A stretch of 64,000 nt of DNA from G963677325 sp963810555 (GTDB lineage: Bacteria > Bacteroidota > Bacteroidia > Bacteroidales > Prolixibacteraceae), in assembly GCA_963810555.1 (NCBI GenBank), contig CAWENX010000005.1, forward strand, positions 186,001-250,000, in the 5' to 3' direction. Position numbers and translations under genes: made by a program. Position 1 is the first letter of the stretch. The number at the start of each line of letters is the position of its first letter. This document shows positions 26,286-35,494 of this stretch, in pieces. The notes under the pieces were generated by a model, which saw nothing but the letters and a program-made list of their open reading frames with translations, was not told the origin of the DNA and searched no databases.

Positions 26286-26903
26286 ATGCCAAGAGCTAAA
26301 GTAAAACGACAGAGTACGCTTCTTGATATGACCGCGATGTGCGATGTAGCATTTCTGCTGCTCACATTCTTTATGCTTACTTCGAACTTCATACAGAAGG
26401 AGCCGGTCAAAATCAACACGCCGTCCTCAATTTCGGACATTAAAATACCTGAACGTAACATTATAAGTATTCTGGTTGATGCCAAAGGTCAGGTATTTTT
26501 TGGCCTGGACGGACAGGAGAACAGGGAGAAGCTGCTGGAGAAAATGGGAGAAACCTACAATATAGTTTTTACCCCCAAGGAATTGAAGGAATTCAGCCTG
26601 ATCAACAGCTTTGGTGTTCCGATGGAATATATGAAAGCATGGCTGGATATGAGTGCCCAGGACCGGGACAAAGCGGAAAACCAATTAGGTATTCCTTGTG
26701 ATTCGCTTAATAACCAGTTTAAGAACTGGGTAAGTGCCGCTAAGAGTATAAATAAAGATGCCAGGATAGCTATCAAGGGTGACCGGTCAACGGCTTACCC
26801 CGTGATTAAGAAACTCATGGGGACATTACAGGATCTTAATGAAAACAGGTATAACCTGATAACCAGTCTTGAGAATGCCCCTAATTTGGAAATAAAGAAA
26901 TAA
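26286..26903 (+). CDS. exbD: ExbD/TolR-family biopolymer transport protein (first copy)
   Basis: 205 residues. Short cytoplasmic N terminus, a single membrane helix (LDMTAMCDVAFLLLTFFMLTSNF, about 11-33) with the essential Asp at D18, and a periplasmic domain. The family usually is about 140 residues; the longer periplasmic part here (about 60-205) is typical of Bacteroidota ExbD. It lies 99 bases after exbB and 12 before a second, distinct exbD. Confidence 0.93.
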   Translation: MPRAKVKRQSTLLDMTAMCDVAFLLLTFFMLTSNFIQKEPVKINTPSSISDIKIPERNIISILVDAKGQVFFGLDGQENREKLLEKMGETYNIVFTPKELKEFSLINSFGVPMEYMKAWLDMSAQDRDKAENQLGIPCDSLNNQFKNWVSAAKSINKDARIAIKGDRSTAYPVIKKLMGTLQDLNENRYNLITSLENAPNLEIKK

Positions 26904-26915
26904 TACAGAAAATTC

Positions 26916-27533
26916 ATGGCTGAAATTGCTCAGGGAAGTGATAAAAAAGGGAAAAAAGGTAAACCCAAAAAATTATCGACAAGGATAGACCTAACTCCAA
27001 TGGTTGACTTAGGATTTTTGCTGATTACATTTTTTATGCTGGCAACAAATCTTACCAAACCTCAAACAATGGAGATCGCCATGCCTTCGAAGGAAAAAAT
27101 ACCTGAAGAGGAAATGAGTCAGGTAAAAGCCTCAAGAGCGGTGACCATTATCCTTGATAAAGATGGTACAGTTTATTATTATGAAGGTACACGTGAAAAC
27201 GGGGTTGATCCGACACTTCATAAAACGGACCTGTCTCCGGATGGGATTCGCAAATTTCTTATCCAGAAGAATTATGATGTCATGGTCAAAATTCAGGATC
27301 TGAAGGCAAAGAGAGACGCAAAGCAGATCACCGAAGAACAATATAACAAGCAAAGAGATGAGATCATGGCGGATAAAACTGCACCGATTGTTATTATAAA
27401 AGCAACGGATGACGCTACGTATGGAAATCTCGTCAATATTCTTGATGAGATGGCGATTTGCAATATAGGTCGTTATGCCATTGTAGATTTATCTCCTTTT
27501 GATAAAGAGTTGCTAAAGAAATATAACTCATGA
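26916..27533 (+). CDS. exbD: ExbD/TolR-family biopolymer transport protein (second copy)
   Basis: 205 residues. A lysine-rich N terminus precedes the helix LTPMVDLGFLLITFFMLATNL with the conserved Asp. The periplasmic domain includes MEIAMPSKEKIPEE and VTIILDKDGTVYYYEG, ending IVDLSPFDKELL. The two ExbDs differ clearly in sequence, so they are probably a heteromeric pair in one ExbB complex, the usual tonB layout in this phylum. Confidence 0.93.
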   Translation: MAEIAQGSDKKGKKGKPKKLSTRIDLTPMVDLGFLLITFFMLATNLTKPQTMEIAMPSKEKIPEEEMSQVKASRAVTIILDKDGTVYYYEGTRENGVDPTLHKTDLSPDGIRKFLIQKNYDVMVKIQDLKAKRDAKQITEEQYNKQRDEIMADKTAPIVIIKATDDATYGNLVNILDEMAICNIGRYAIVDLSPFDKELLKKYNS

Positions 27534-27546
27534 AAATTGGACACTA

Positions 27547-28356
27547 ATGGCAACAAAACTTGATATTTTTTCGAATGAATGGTGTGATTTGATTTTTGAA
27601 TCCAAGAATCGGATATACGGCGCGTATGATCACAGAAAACAATCTGATAAACGCCATTTCCGGGCGTTGATAATTGCAAGTCTTATTTTTATTTTTGCAA
27701 TTACCGGTCCGAGTTTCATACGGTCAATTTTACCGAAACATAAAGAAGTGGACACCACCGTAAGGACTTTAACTGATATCAATATTGAAAAACCTAAAGA
27801 AGAAAATATTCTTAAGGAAATTCCACCTCCTCCTCCACCGGTAAGAAATACAATCAAGTTCACTCCTCCGGTCATCAAACCTGATGAAATGGTAAATGAG
27901 GAGGATGAACCAAAGATGCAGAAGGAAGTTGTCGAAGAAAAAGCGGCAATTGGTACTGTTAACTTTGATAAAGGAACTGATGATATTGCAGCACCTATTG
28001 CCACAAAGAAGACAAATGATGCAATTACCGAAGAGGATGAACAACCATTTGTTGTAGTTGAACAAATGCCTCAATTCCCAGGCGGATTGGAAGAAATGAT
28101 GAAGTTTATCCGTAATAACCTTAAATATCCGGTAGTGGCTCAGGAAATGGGTATTTCCGGCACGGTAATTGTAAATTTTGTGGTGGGACGTGACGGGAAA
28201 ATCACAAGAATTAAAGTTATGCGTGGAATCGGAAGCGGTTGCGATGAGGAAGCTGTGAGGGTGTTGGAGAAAATGCCGGCGTGGAGTCCTGGCAAACAAG
28301 GTGGTAAGCCAGTATTGGTAAGCTATACTATACCGATCAAGTTCCAACTTAATTAG
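27547..28356 (+). CDS. tonB: TonB energy transducer
   Basis: 269 residues. Cytoplasmic N terminus, a membrane helix at about 40-58 (FRALIIASLIFIFAITGPSFI), the proline-rich linker EIPPPPPPVRNTIKFTPPVIKPDE, and an acidic segment. The C-terminal TonB domain (about 180-269) has PQFPGGLEEMMKFIRNNLKYPVVAQEMGISGTVIVNFVV and CDEEAVRVLEKMPAWSPGKQGGKPV. Couples ExbB-ExbD to outer-membrane receptors. Confidence 0.95.
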   Translation: MATKLDIFSNEWCDLIFESKNRIYGAYDHRKQSDKRHFRALIIASLIFIFAITGPSFIRSILPKHKEVDTTVRTLTDINIEKPKEENILKEIPPPPPPVRNTIKFTPPVIKPDEMVNEEDEPKMQKEVVEEKAAIGTVNFDKGTDDIAAPIATKKTNDAITEEDEQPFVVVEQMPQFPGGLEEMMKFIRNNLKYPVVAQEMGISGTVIVNFVVGRDGKITRIKVMRGIGSGCDEEAVRVLEKMPAWSPGKQGGKPVLVSYTIPIKFQLN

Positions 28357-28425
28357 TCCGAGGAGGAAAGATAGTTATTGAAAATGACATAAGTACCCTT
28401 AAACATTATAAATCAATTGTTCGTT

Positions 28426-28653
28426 ATGAAAGAAAAAAAGGGGATTCTCCCCGTTTTTAAGGCACTAATGGCAGTTGTATATGTGATACTGGGAGCAGTA
28501 ATTTTGGTAAAACCCAATTTTCTGCTCCCAAATCATAATTCTATAAGCATAATATTTGGAATTATTATTGTTTTATACGGTATTATAAGAGGATATACTT
28601 CATTAATAGATTATTCTTCTATAATAAGGGAGAAAAGAGATGAAGATAATTAG
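28426..28653 (+). CDS. Small membrane protein in the tonB operon
   Basis: About 75 residues from ATG 28426 (a TTG at 28417 is also in frame). Two predicted membrane helices: FKALMAVVYVILGAVILV (about 10-27) and ISIIFGIIIVLYGIIRGYTS (about 40-60). The 3' end overlaps the next gene by 14 bases, implying translational coupling. Found in the same place in related tonB operons as far as I recall; function unknown. Confidence 0.8.
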   Translation: MKEKKGILPVFKALMAVVYVILGAVILVKPNFLLPNHNSISIIFGIIIVLYGIIRGYTSLIDYSSIIREKRDEDN

Positions 28654-29578
28654 TATACTTTTGTTGTCAATGGCTTTATTTGCGGGTTGCAGATTTTTCA
28701 AAGGCAATCCATACAAAAATACTGCTACAACAGGGATCACTTCTATTTGTGTCGATGAAACTTTACGTCCTGTTATTGAGGCAGAACTTGATGTATTCAA
28801 ATCAATGTATGCCTATACTATAATCCATGCAAAATATGTTCCCGAGAGGGAAGCATTTGATGAGCTTCTGAAAGACAGTGTTGAATTGATTATTGCAACC
28901 AGGCAATTGACGAATGAGGAGACAGCCATCTTGAATAAGATGAAGTTATTCCCCAAACAGAAAAAAATTGCCACAGATGCCATAGCTGTGATTGTTAATC
29001 CATCCAATAACGATTCGATGATCACTGTTTCACAGATACGCGATATTCTTACAGGAAAAATTACCCGATGGAACCAGTTAAATCCTTCTTCATCATCTGA
29101 TCCGATCCGGGTAATATTTGACAATGAGAAGTCCAGTATAGCTACCTATATGATTGATTCAATATGCAAGGGAAAATTCGATACAAGCAGTGTTTACGCA
29201 TTGGAGTATAACAGGGATGTAATCGATTATACGGCCACACACAAAGATGTATTAGGTTTTATTGGCGTCAGTTGGATCAGTAACCAAAATGATTCACTTC
29301 ATTTATCATTTCATAAGAGAATTAAAGTAATGTCAGTAAGCAATGATCCGATACCTAATATTACGAACAGTTACAAACCTTACCAGGCTTATATGGTTGA
29401 CAATATTTACCCGTTAACCAGGAGTATATATATGATCAACTCAGAACCCCGTAATGGTTTGGCAACCGGTTTCTCTGCATTTCTTGCAAGTGACAAGGGT
29501 CAGCGTATTATTTTAAATTCGGGCATACTTCCGGCTGTGGCCCCGACAAGGGTGGTCAACATCCGCAAAGAGTTGTAA
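28640..29578 (+). CDS. PstS-like phosphate-type substrate-binding lipoprotein
   Basis: 312 residues with a lipoprotein signal (MKIISILLLSMALFAGC, Cys17). A periplasmic-binding fold follows: TSICVDETLRPVIEAELDVFKSMYAY, IATRQLTNEE, DAIAVIVNPSNNDSMITVSQIRDILTGKITRWNQL, DVLGFIGVSWIS and FSAFLASDKGQRIILNSGILPA. This is the PBP_like_2/PstS family. Its position in the tonB operon rather than beside pstCAB suggests it is not a classical phosphate ABC component; its role there is unknown. Confidence 0.88.
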   Translation: MKIISILLLSMALFAGCRFFKGNPYKNTATTGITSICVDETLRPVIEAELDVFKSMYAYTIIHAKYVPEREAFDELLKDSVELIIATRQLTNEETAILNKMKLFPKQKKIATDAIAVIVNPSNNDSMITVSQIRDILTGKITRWNQLNPSSSSDPIRVIFDNEKSSIATYMIDSICKGKFDTSSVYALEYNRDVIDYTATHKDVLGFIGVSWISNQNDSLHLSFHKRIKVMSVSNDPIPNITNSYKPYQAYMVDNIYPLTRSIYMINSEPRNGLATGFSAFLASDKGQRIILNSGILPAVAPTRVVNIRKEL

Positions 29579-29623
29579 TGGACCTGGGAGAAATGTTATT
29601 ATTAAAAAAGATATTAAAAACAA

Positions 29624-31345
29624 ATGAAGAATAGGATTTTAATTCTCCTCATTGTAGTTATTTCCTCTTTAAAAGGCATGGCACAAGAGGACAGAAGTCT
29701 GGGAAGATTGTACCTTAATGACCTGCAATTTAATCTGGCTCGTGACTATTATCAAAAACAATTAAAATCATCTCCAAATGATGTAAGCATATACTGCGAA
29801 CTGGGAGAAGCGTATATAGGATTACAAAAGCCGGACAGCGCCAAGATGATGTATCAAAAAGCATTTGCAATTGAACCAAAGAATCCTACCGTCCTGGTTG
29901 GACTTGGTACAGTGGCCTTGTTGAACGGTGACCATGAGGCAGAATTAGACTATTTTGATAAAGCAAGGAGACAGGACAAGAAAAATCCCGTAGTGTACTG
30001 GCAAATTGCTAAAGCCTGTTATGACCTGTCCAAAAAAGACACAATTACAGGGAATCAATATCTGACGCAGGGGATGGAGTTAAATTCAAAATTTGCCGGA
30101 TTTCATATGGTTGTGGGAGATTGGGAGGCCTACAAGAAAAATTACGGAAAAGCAGCTAATGCCTATGAGAGAGCTATTTACTTTGATCCAAATTCCATAC
30201 TTGCGCATCGAAAACTGGGTGAAATTTACGCTGCTGCCCGGTTTAACAGACAGGCGATTGACGAATACAACAAATGTATCTCAATCGACCCTGACCAGAT
30301 TAAGGTTTACAAGGATTTAGGAGATCTTTATTATTCATTGGGAAGATATGCGGAGGCTGAAAAGAATTACAAAATTTACATGAGCAAGGCTGAAGTGACA
30401 ATGGATGATAAGGAACGTTATGCCCTTATTCTTTTCTTCGATAAAAAGTACGATGAATCGGCCAAAATACTGGAAGATGTCATGAAGAAAAATTCAGATG
30501 AATCCGTCCTGCTCAGGATCAGGGGATATATAGCTTATGAAACGGGGCATTACAAGGAAGGAGTGGATTTTATGAAGAAATTCTTTGAACTGCATGATCC
30601 ATCCAAGAATCTGTTCTCTGATTATATGTATTATGCCAAATTATTACAAAAGACAGGGCAGGACATGCTGGCTATGGAAAATTTCAAGAAAGCCCTGGCT
30701 ATGGATTCAACAAAGACAGAGATCTACGGTTATCTTGCGCAATTGGCATCCAACAATATGCTTCACGCACAAGCGGCTCATTATTATAAGGAAATGATTG
30801 ACCATGGCTATGATAAGATTACAAGTTATTACGCCATAGGGAAAGAAGATTATTTTGAAGCTCAAACTTACAAAACAAGATTTGACTCGCTGTACAAGCT
30901 TCAAAAGAATGAAAATATCCCTTTCCCTGATAGTACCTTGGTGCGCGATACGATAAGAACCTGGTATCAGAAAGCAGACAGTGCCTTTACCCAAGTGACA
31001 CAGCTGGATTCAACCTATTACGGAGGATTTTTATGGGTAGGAAGAATACAGGCATTGCTTGACCCGGATCTGAAAAACGATCTCGGCAGAAATGCCTATG
31101 AAAAAGCTCTTCAGCTTTTGCTTAAACAAAATGATGTAGAGAAATATGGGAGTATAATTGTTGAATGTTATAAATCCCTTGCTTTTGATGCATACCTGGA
31201 TTATGACCGATTGAGAAAGACCGATAAAGAGAAGGCAAATGAGTATTTAAACAAAACAAAGGATTATTTCCAAAAGGTATTGGAAATTAAGCCGGAAGAC
31301 AAGCAGGCAAATGAAGCGATTGAAATGTTAAAGAAAATAAAATAA
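29624..31345 (+). CDS. TPR-repeat periplasmic protein
   Basis: 573 residues with a signal peptide (1-20, MKNRILILLIVVISSLKGMA). At least eight tetratricopeptide repeats follow, for example VSIYCELGEAYIGLQKPDSAKMMY, PTVLVGLGTVALLNGDHEAEL, ILAHRKLGEIYAAARFNRQAI and IKVYKDLGDLYYSLGRYAEAEK. Last gene of the exbB-tonB operon, followed by a terminator. Probably a periplasmic scaffold for the TonB system; that is inference from context. Confidence 0.9.
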   Translation: MKNRILILLIVVISSLKGMAQEDRSLGRLYLNDLQFNLARDYYQKQLKSSPNDVSIYCELGEAYIGLQKPDSAKMMYQKAFAIEPKNPTVLVGLGTVALLNGDHEAELDYFDKARRQDKKNPVVYWQIAKACYDLSKKDTITGNQYLTQGMELNSKFAGFHMVVGDWEAYKKNYGKAANAYERAIYFDPNSILAHRKLGEIYAAARFNRQAIDEYNKCISIDPDQIKVYKDLGDLYYSLGRYAEAEKNYKIYMSKAEVTMDDKERYALILFFDKKYDESAKILEDVMKKNSDESVLLRIRGYIAYETGHYKEGVDFMKKFFELHDPSKNLFSDYMYYAKLLQKTGQDMLAMENFKKALAMDSTKTEIYGYLAQLASNNMLHAQAAHYYKEMIDHGYDKITSYYAIGKEDYFEAQTYKTRFDSLYKLQKNENIPFPDSTLVRDTIRTWYQKADSAFTQVTQLDSTYYGGFLWVGRIQALLDPDLKNDLGRNAYEKALQLLLKQNDVEKYGSIIVECYKSLAFDAYLDYDRLRKTDKEKANEYLNKTKDYFQKVLEIKPEDKQANEAIEMLKKIK

Positions 31346-31366
31346 ACAATTATTTAAATTCATGAG

Positions 31367-31413
31367 AACCTGGATTAAGTACAATAATTTGCTTGATCCA
31401 GGTTTTATTTTTT
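31367..31413 (+). terminator. Intrinsic terminator after the tonB operon
   Basis: AACCTGGATTAAG (31367-31379) pairs with CTTGATCCAGGTT (31392-31404), 13 bp with one G·T, followed by TTTATTTTTTT. It closes the operon 22 bases after the TPR stop. Confidence 0.88.
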
Positions 31414-31551
31414 TATTGCGCGACTTTTCACAGAATTCAATGATTTGAATAAATTAATCTCTTAACATTTCTTAAAATTACATCCATAATTTCAGTATTC
31501 ATGCGGATTCTATTAGCTTTGAACAGTTGAATCTTTAATAACCGAATTAAC

Positions 31552-32133
31552 ATGGAAGGAAAAAGTGCAAATGTGAATGATAAAACTTCAGATTTAGCCT
31601 TTGAACTTAAAGAAAAGACCAATACGGATGTCCTCCAATGTTACCAATGTGGCAAATGTTCCGCCGGCTGCCCCCTCTCATCAGAAATGGATTACTCGCC
31701 TCATACTGTAATGAGGATGCTTCAGACAGGGGATCCCGGATTAGAAAAAAAAATATTAAGCTCCCTTACTATATGGTTATGTCTCAGTTGTGAAATGTGT
31801 TACTCACGTTGTCCGATGAGTATTGAAATTCCAAAAGTTATGGATTTTCTTCGTGAAAAATCATCACAAAAGAAATTGGTTAATCCCGGAGCTAAGAAGA
31901 TAATGGCTTTCCACAAGGCATTCCTGAAATCGATAGAAAAAACGGGGAGGTTATATGAAATTGGACTCATCGCAGAATATAAATCACGTGTTTATGATCT
32001 TTTACAGGATATTACACTTGCACCGGTTATGTTTGCCAAAGGTAAACTTCACCTGCTTCCCGAAAAGATCAAAGACAGGAAAAGCATGGCCACAATCTAT
32101 TTAAATACTTTAAAAAAGCATAACAGCAAATAA
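31552..32133 (+). CDS. hdrC: Heterodisulfide reductase-like subunit C
   Basis: 193 residues. Two 4Fe-4S cluster motifs: CYQCGKCSAGCPL (about 28-40) and CLSCEMCYSRCPM (about 80-92), with the HdrC pattern WLCLSCEMC. It relays electrons between HdrA and HdrB. First gene of a seven-gene set (hdrC, hdrB, hdrA, flxD, flxC, flxB, flxA) on one strand; hdrB starts 3 bases after its stop. Confidence 0.93.
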   Translation: MEGKSANVNDKTSDLAFELKEKTNTDVLQCYQCGKCSAGCPLSSEMDYSPHTVMRMLQTGDPGLEKKILSSLTIWLCLSCEMCYSRCPMSIEIPKVMDFLREKSSQKKLVNPGAKKIMAFHKAFLKSIEKTGRLYEIGLIAEYKSRVYDLLQDITLAPVMFAKGKLHLLPEKIKDRKSMATIYLNTLKKHNSK

Positions 32134-32136
32134 ACA

Positions 32137-32979
32137 ATGGTTTTAGGTTTTTATCCGGGTTGTTCACTAAAAGGTTCATCCAGAGAATACGCAGAATCTG
32201 TGATTGCGATTACCCGCAAATTTGACATTGAATTAAAGGAGATACCTGACTGGAATTGCTGTGGAGCCACCGCCGCCCATAACCTCAACAAAGAACTGTC
32301 ACTTGCCCTCCCGGCACGGGTTCTTGCTCTTGCAGAGAAAGAAGGAATGAAAGAGATACTGGTTCCCTGTGCTGCCTGTTACAACAGGCTTGCAACGACA
32401 CAACACGAGTTGAATCATGATCCGCAGTTAAAGGAAAAAGTAATACAGACCATTGGTTTGAATTATTCAGGGAATGTTACTATCCTCAACATTATCCAGA
32501 TGCTGGATAAATACATTGCTCCAAATCTGGAAGAAAATATTGCAGATACTTACAAGAAAAAAGTGGCATGTTATTATGGATGTTTATTGGTTCGGCCACA
32601 CAATATTCTCAATTTTGATCGTGAAGAAGATCCTAAATCTATGGATCTCCTCGTAAAGAAAATTGGCGCAGAGCCTATTGACTGGGCATTTAAGACGGAA
32701 TGCTGCGGGGGAGGTTTATCCATTTCAAGAACAAATACAGTAGGAAGGCTTTCCGGTGAAATTATAAGGGATGCTGTGGATCGCGGCGCCGAAGCTGTTG
32801 TTGTAGCCTGCCCGATGTGCCATTCCAATCTGGATATGAGGCGCGCTGAAATCAATAAATATCTCGGGATGCAGATAAGCATTCCGATACTATACATCAC
32901 TCAGATATTGGGATTGTCACTTGGAATTGACAGGAAATCACTCGGTTTGGAACGCCACTTTGTAAAGGTTTATGAATAA
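32137..32979 (+). CDS. hdrB: Heterodisulfide reductase-like subunit B
   Basis: 280 residues with two CCG domains: NCCGATAAHN with CAACYN, and ECCGGGLS with CPMCH. These bind the non-cubane [4Fe-4S] clusters that reduce heterodisulfide in methanogens. In bacteria with the Flx-Hdr set the natural disulfide is not CoM-S-S-CoB; a DsrC-like or thiol substrate has been proposed. Both CCG motifs are complete here, so a catalytically competent HdrB is expected. Confidence 0.93.
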   Translation: MVLGFYPGCSLKGSSREYAESVIAITRKFDIELKEIPDWNCCGATAAHNLNKELSLALPARVLALAEKEGMKEILVPCAACYNRLATTQHELNHDPQLKEKVIQTIGLNYSGNVTILNIIQMLDKYIAPNLEENIADTYKKKVACYYGCLLVRPHNILNFDREEDPKSMDLLVKKIGAEPIDWAFKTECCGGGLSISRTNTVGRLSGEIIRDAVDRGAEAVVVACPMCHSNLDMRRAEINKYLGMQISIPILYITQILGLSLGIDRKSLGLERHFVKVYE

Positions 32980-33006
32980 AAATATCGCTTACAGAAGCAG
33001 GATAAG

Positions 33007-35007
33007 ATGTCAAGAATAGGAGTATTTATATGTCATTGCGGAGAAAACATCAGCGCCACGGTTGATGTTGCCAAAGTTGCTCAGGCGGCCTCAGAGATTG
33101 AAGGGGTTGTCCATAGCATTGATTATAAATATATGTGCTCTGATCCGGGCCAAAGTCTGATTAAACAAGCTATTAAAGAAAAGGGATTAACTGGCGTGGT
33201 TGTAGGGTCCTGCTCACCGAGAATGCACGAGCCTACTTTTCGCAGGGCATGTAATGAGGCAGGATTGAATCCGTTTTTATGCGAGATGGCTAACCTCCGG
33301 GAACATTGTTCCTGGGTTCATGAAAAGAGTGAATCAACCACCGAAAAGGCCATTGATCTTGTCAGAATGCTGGTGGAAAAAGTAAAATTCAATCAACCGC
33401 TCAAAGATATCAAGGTACCTGTTACAAGGACAGCCCTTGTCGTCGGAGGAGGTATTGCCGGCATTCAGTCAAGTCTTGATATTGCCAATGTAGGTCACAA
33501 GGTTATTCTTATTGAAAGGGAGCCGTCAATAGGCGGGCATATGTCACAATTGTCGGAAACATTTCCGACCCTGGACTGTTCCCAATGCATCCTTACACCC
33601 CGTATGGTAGAAGTGGCCCAGCATCCCAATATCACCTTATACACTTATGCTGAACTTGAAGAAGTATCAGGTTTTATCGGCAACTTTAAAGTTAAAATAC
33701 GGAAGAAAGCCAAAAGCATTGACGAGAAACTCTGTACCGGCTGCGGATTATGTACTACAAAATGTCCGGTTAAAAAAATACCAAGCGAATTTAATGAAGG
33801 ACTCGGACTTCGCACAGCAATTTATGTTCCCTTTCCCCAGGCTGTTCCAAACAAGCCGGTAATTGACAAAAATAATTGCACTTATTACCTCAAAGGGAAG
33901 TGTAAAGTTTGTGAAAAGTTCTGCCCGACACAAGCTATCCGTTTTGACCAGCCCGATGAAATTCTTGAAGTTGAAGTCGGAGCCATTGTTTTAGCGACAG
34001 GGTTCACGGTCAAAAAGACTGATTTCTTTCCTGAATACGGCTATGGTAAATATCCCGATGTGATCACAGGACTGCAGTTTGAAAGACTTGCCTCCGCATC
34101 TGGTCCCACATTAGGTGAGATCAGAAGGCCTTCTGATGGTAAAGTCCCGGAAAAAATTGCCTTTATAGCTTGTGCCGGTTCCCGTGATCCTGCCAAAGGA
34201 ATTCCGTATTGTTCGAAGATCTGTTGTATGTATACAGCCAAGCACGCTATGTTGTATCAGCACAAAGTCCACGGAGGAAAATCCTGGGTGTTCTATATGG
34301 ATATCCGTGCAGCAGGTAAAAATTACGATGAATTTGTCCGCAGGGCTATTGAGGAAGATAGGGTGAATTATATACGCGGACGGGTCTCCCGTATTTATGA
34401 AAAAAACGGCAAATATATCGTTAAGGGAGCAGATACGCTTTTAGGGGGACGACCGGTAGAAATTGAAGCGGATATGGTGGTGCTGGCAACAGCAGGTGTT
34501 GCTAACGAAGGAGCCGAAGAATTGGCCCAGAAACTTCATGTGTCCTACGATTCCTATAAATTCTTTGCTGAAGCGCACCCAAAATTAAAACCCGTTGAAA
34601 CCAATACAGCAGGTATCTTTCTTACAGGTGCATGTCAATCACCTAAAGATATACCCGAAACAGTTGGAATGGCTTCAGGTGCGGCAGCTAAAGTGGCTGC
34701 CTTGTTCTCAAAAGACGAGATGACCAGGGAACCTTTGATCGCCTTTGTAAACCGTCAGGCTCCGCCAATATATTCTTCCTGTGTTGGATGCTTCCTCTGT
34801 CAGACCGCCTGTCCTTATCAGGCTATTGAACGTGAAGAAATTAAAGACCGGAATGGCAGATTGATAAAGACTGTTGCCAAAGTAAATCCGGGTCTTTGCC
34901 AGGGCTGTGGAACATGTGTGGCTTTCTGCCGCTCAAAATCTATTGATCTTCAGGGCTACAGCAATGAACAGATGTATACTGAAGTTATGGCCTTATTGAA
35001 TGATTAA
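33007..35007 (+). CDS. hdrA: Heterodisulfide reductase-like subunit A (electron-bifurcating flavoprotein)
   Basis: 666 residues. N-terminal segment IGVFICHCGENISATVDV, FAD-binding VVGGGIAGIQSSLDIANVGHKVILIERE (about 141-168), and HMSQLSETFPTLDCSQCILTPRM with cluster cysteines. Ferredoxin-type motifs CTGCGLCTTKCPV and CKVCEKFCPT (240-310) and a C-terminal pair CVGCFLCQTACPY and CQGCGTCVAFCR (about 595-645) complete it. The bifurcating flavin is expected here, splitting electrons between ferredoxin and the HdrBC branch. Normal length. Confidence 0.95.
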   Translation: MSRIGVFICHCGENISATVDVAKVAQAASEIEGVVHSIDYKYMCSDPGQSLIKQAIKEKGLTGVVVGSCSPRMHEPTFRRACNEAGLNPFLCEMANLREHCSWVHEKSESTTEKAIDLVRMLVEKVKFNQPLKDIKVPVTRTALVVGGGIAGIQSSLDIANVGHKVILIEREPSIGGHMSQLSETFPTLDCSQCILTPRMVEVAQHPNITLYTYAELEEVSGFIGNFKVKIRKKAKSIDEKLCTGCGLCTTKCPVKKIPSEFNEGLGLRTAIYVPFPQAVPNKPVIDKNNCTYYLKGKCKVCEKFCPTQAIRFDQPDEILEVEVGAIVLATGFTVKKTDFFPEYGYGKYPDVITGLQFERLASASGPTLGEIRRPSDGKVPEKIAFIACAGSRDPAKGIPYCSKICCMYTAKHAMLYQHKVHGGKSWVFYMDIRAAGKNYDEFVRRAIEEDRVNYIRGRVSRIYEKNGKYIVKGADTLLGGRPVEIEADMVVLATAGVANEGAEELAQKLHVSYDSYKFFAEAHPKLKPVETNTAGIFLTGACQSPKDIPETVGMASGAAAKVAALFSKDEMTREPLIAFVNRQAPPIYSSCVGCFLCQTACPYQAIEREEIKDRNGRLIKTVAKVNPGLCQGCGTCVAFCRSKSIDLQGYSNEQMYTEVMALLND

Positions 35008-35044
35008 ACATAGAATTCGAATACTGATTACTTATTATTGATTC

Positions 35045-35494
35045 ATGTCAGAATTTGAACCTAAAATAGTGGCTTTCGTTTGTAACTGGTGCACCTATGC
35101 CGGGGCTGACCTGACTGGGACAAGCCGAATAAAATATGCTTCCAATGTGCGGATTGTACGATTTCCCTGCACAGGCCGCATTGATTACATGCTTCTTTTA
35201 AAAGCATTTGGTGAAGGAGCTGACGGTATTATCGTTTCGGGATGCCATCCCAACGATTGTCATTACACTTCAGGAAATTTTCATGCCCGTCGGCGATGGA
35301 TTGTCTTTCGCAGCTTATGCGACTTCATGGGAATTGATATAAAAAGAATTACTTTTTCCTGGGTGTCTGCCGCCGAAGGTGCAAAATGGGCAGATCTTGT
35401 CAATTCCACAGTTGCTGCTGTCAGGGAATTAGGTCCGTATGCAGAATATCAAAAAGTTGCCAATTATTTAAAGGAAGAAGAAATCCATGGATGA
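35045..35494 (+). CDS. flxD: MvhD/FlxD-type iron-sulfur electron-transfer subunit
   Basis: 149 residues matching the MvhD family: VAFVCNWCTYAGADLTGTSR, RIVRFPCTGRIDYMLLLKAF and GADGIIVSGCHPNDCHYTSGNFHARRR. It binds a [2Fe-2S] cluster and passes electrons from the input module to HdrA. No hydrogenase subunit genes are present. Instead, FlxA-like NAD(P)H-oxidising and ferredoxin subunits follow, which fits the bacterial Flx variant. It overlaps the next gene by 8 bases. Confidence 0.92.
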   Translation: MSEFEPKIVAFVCNWCTYAGADLTGTSRIKYASNVRIVRFPCTGRIDYMLLLKAFGEGADGIIVSGCHPNDCHYTSGNFHARRRWIVFRSLCDFMGIDIKRITFSWVSAAEGAKWADLVNSTVAAVRELGPYAEYQKVANYLKEEEIHG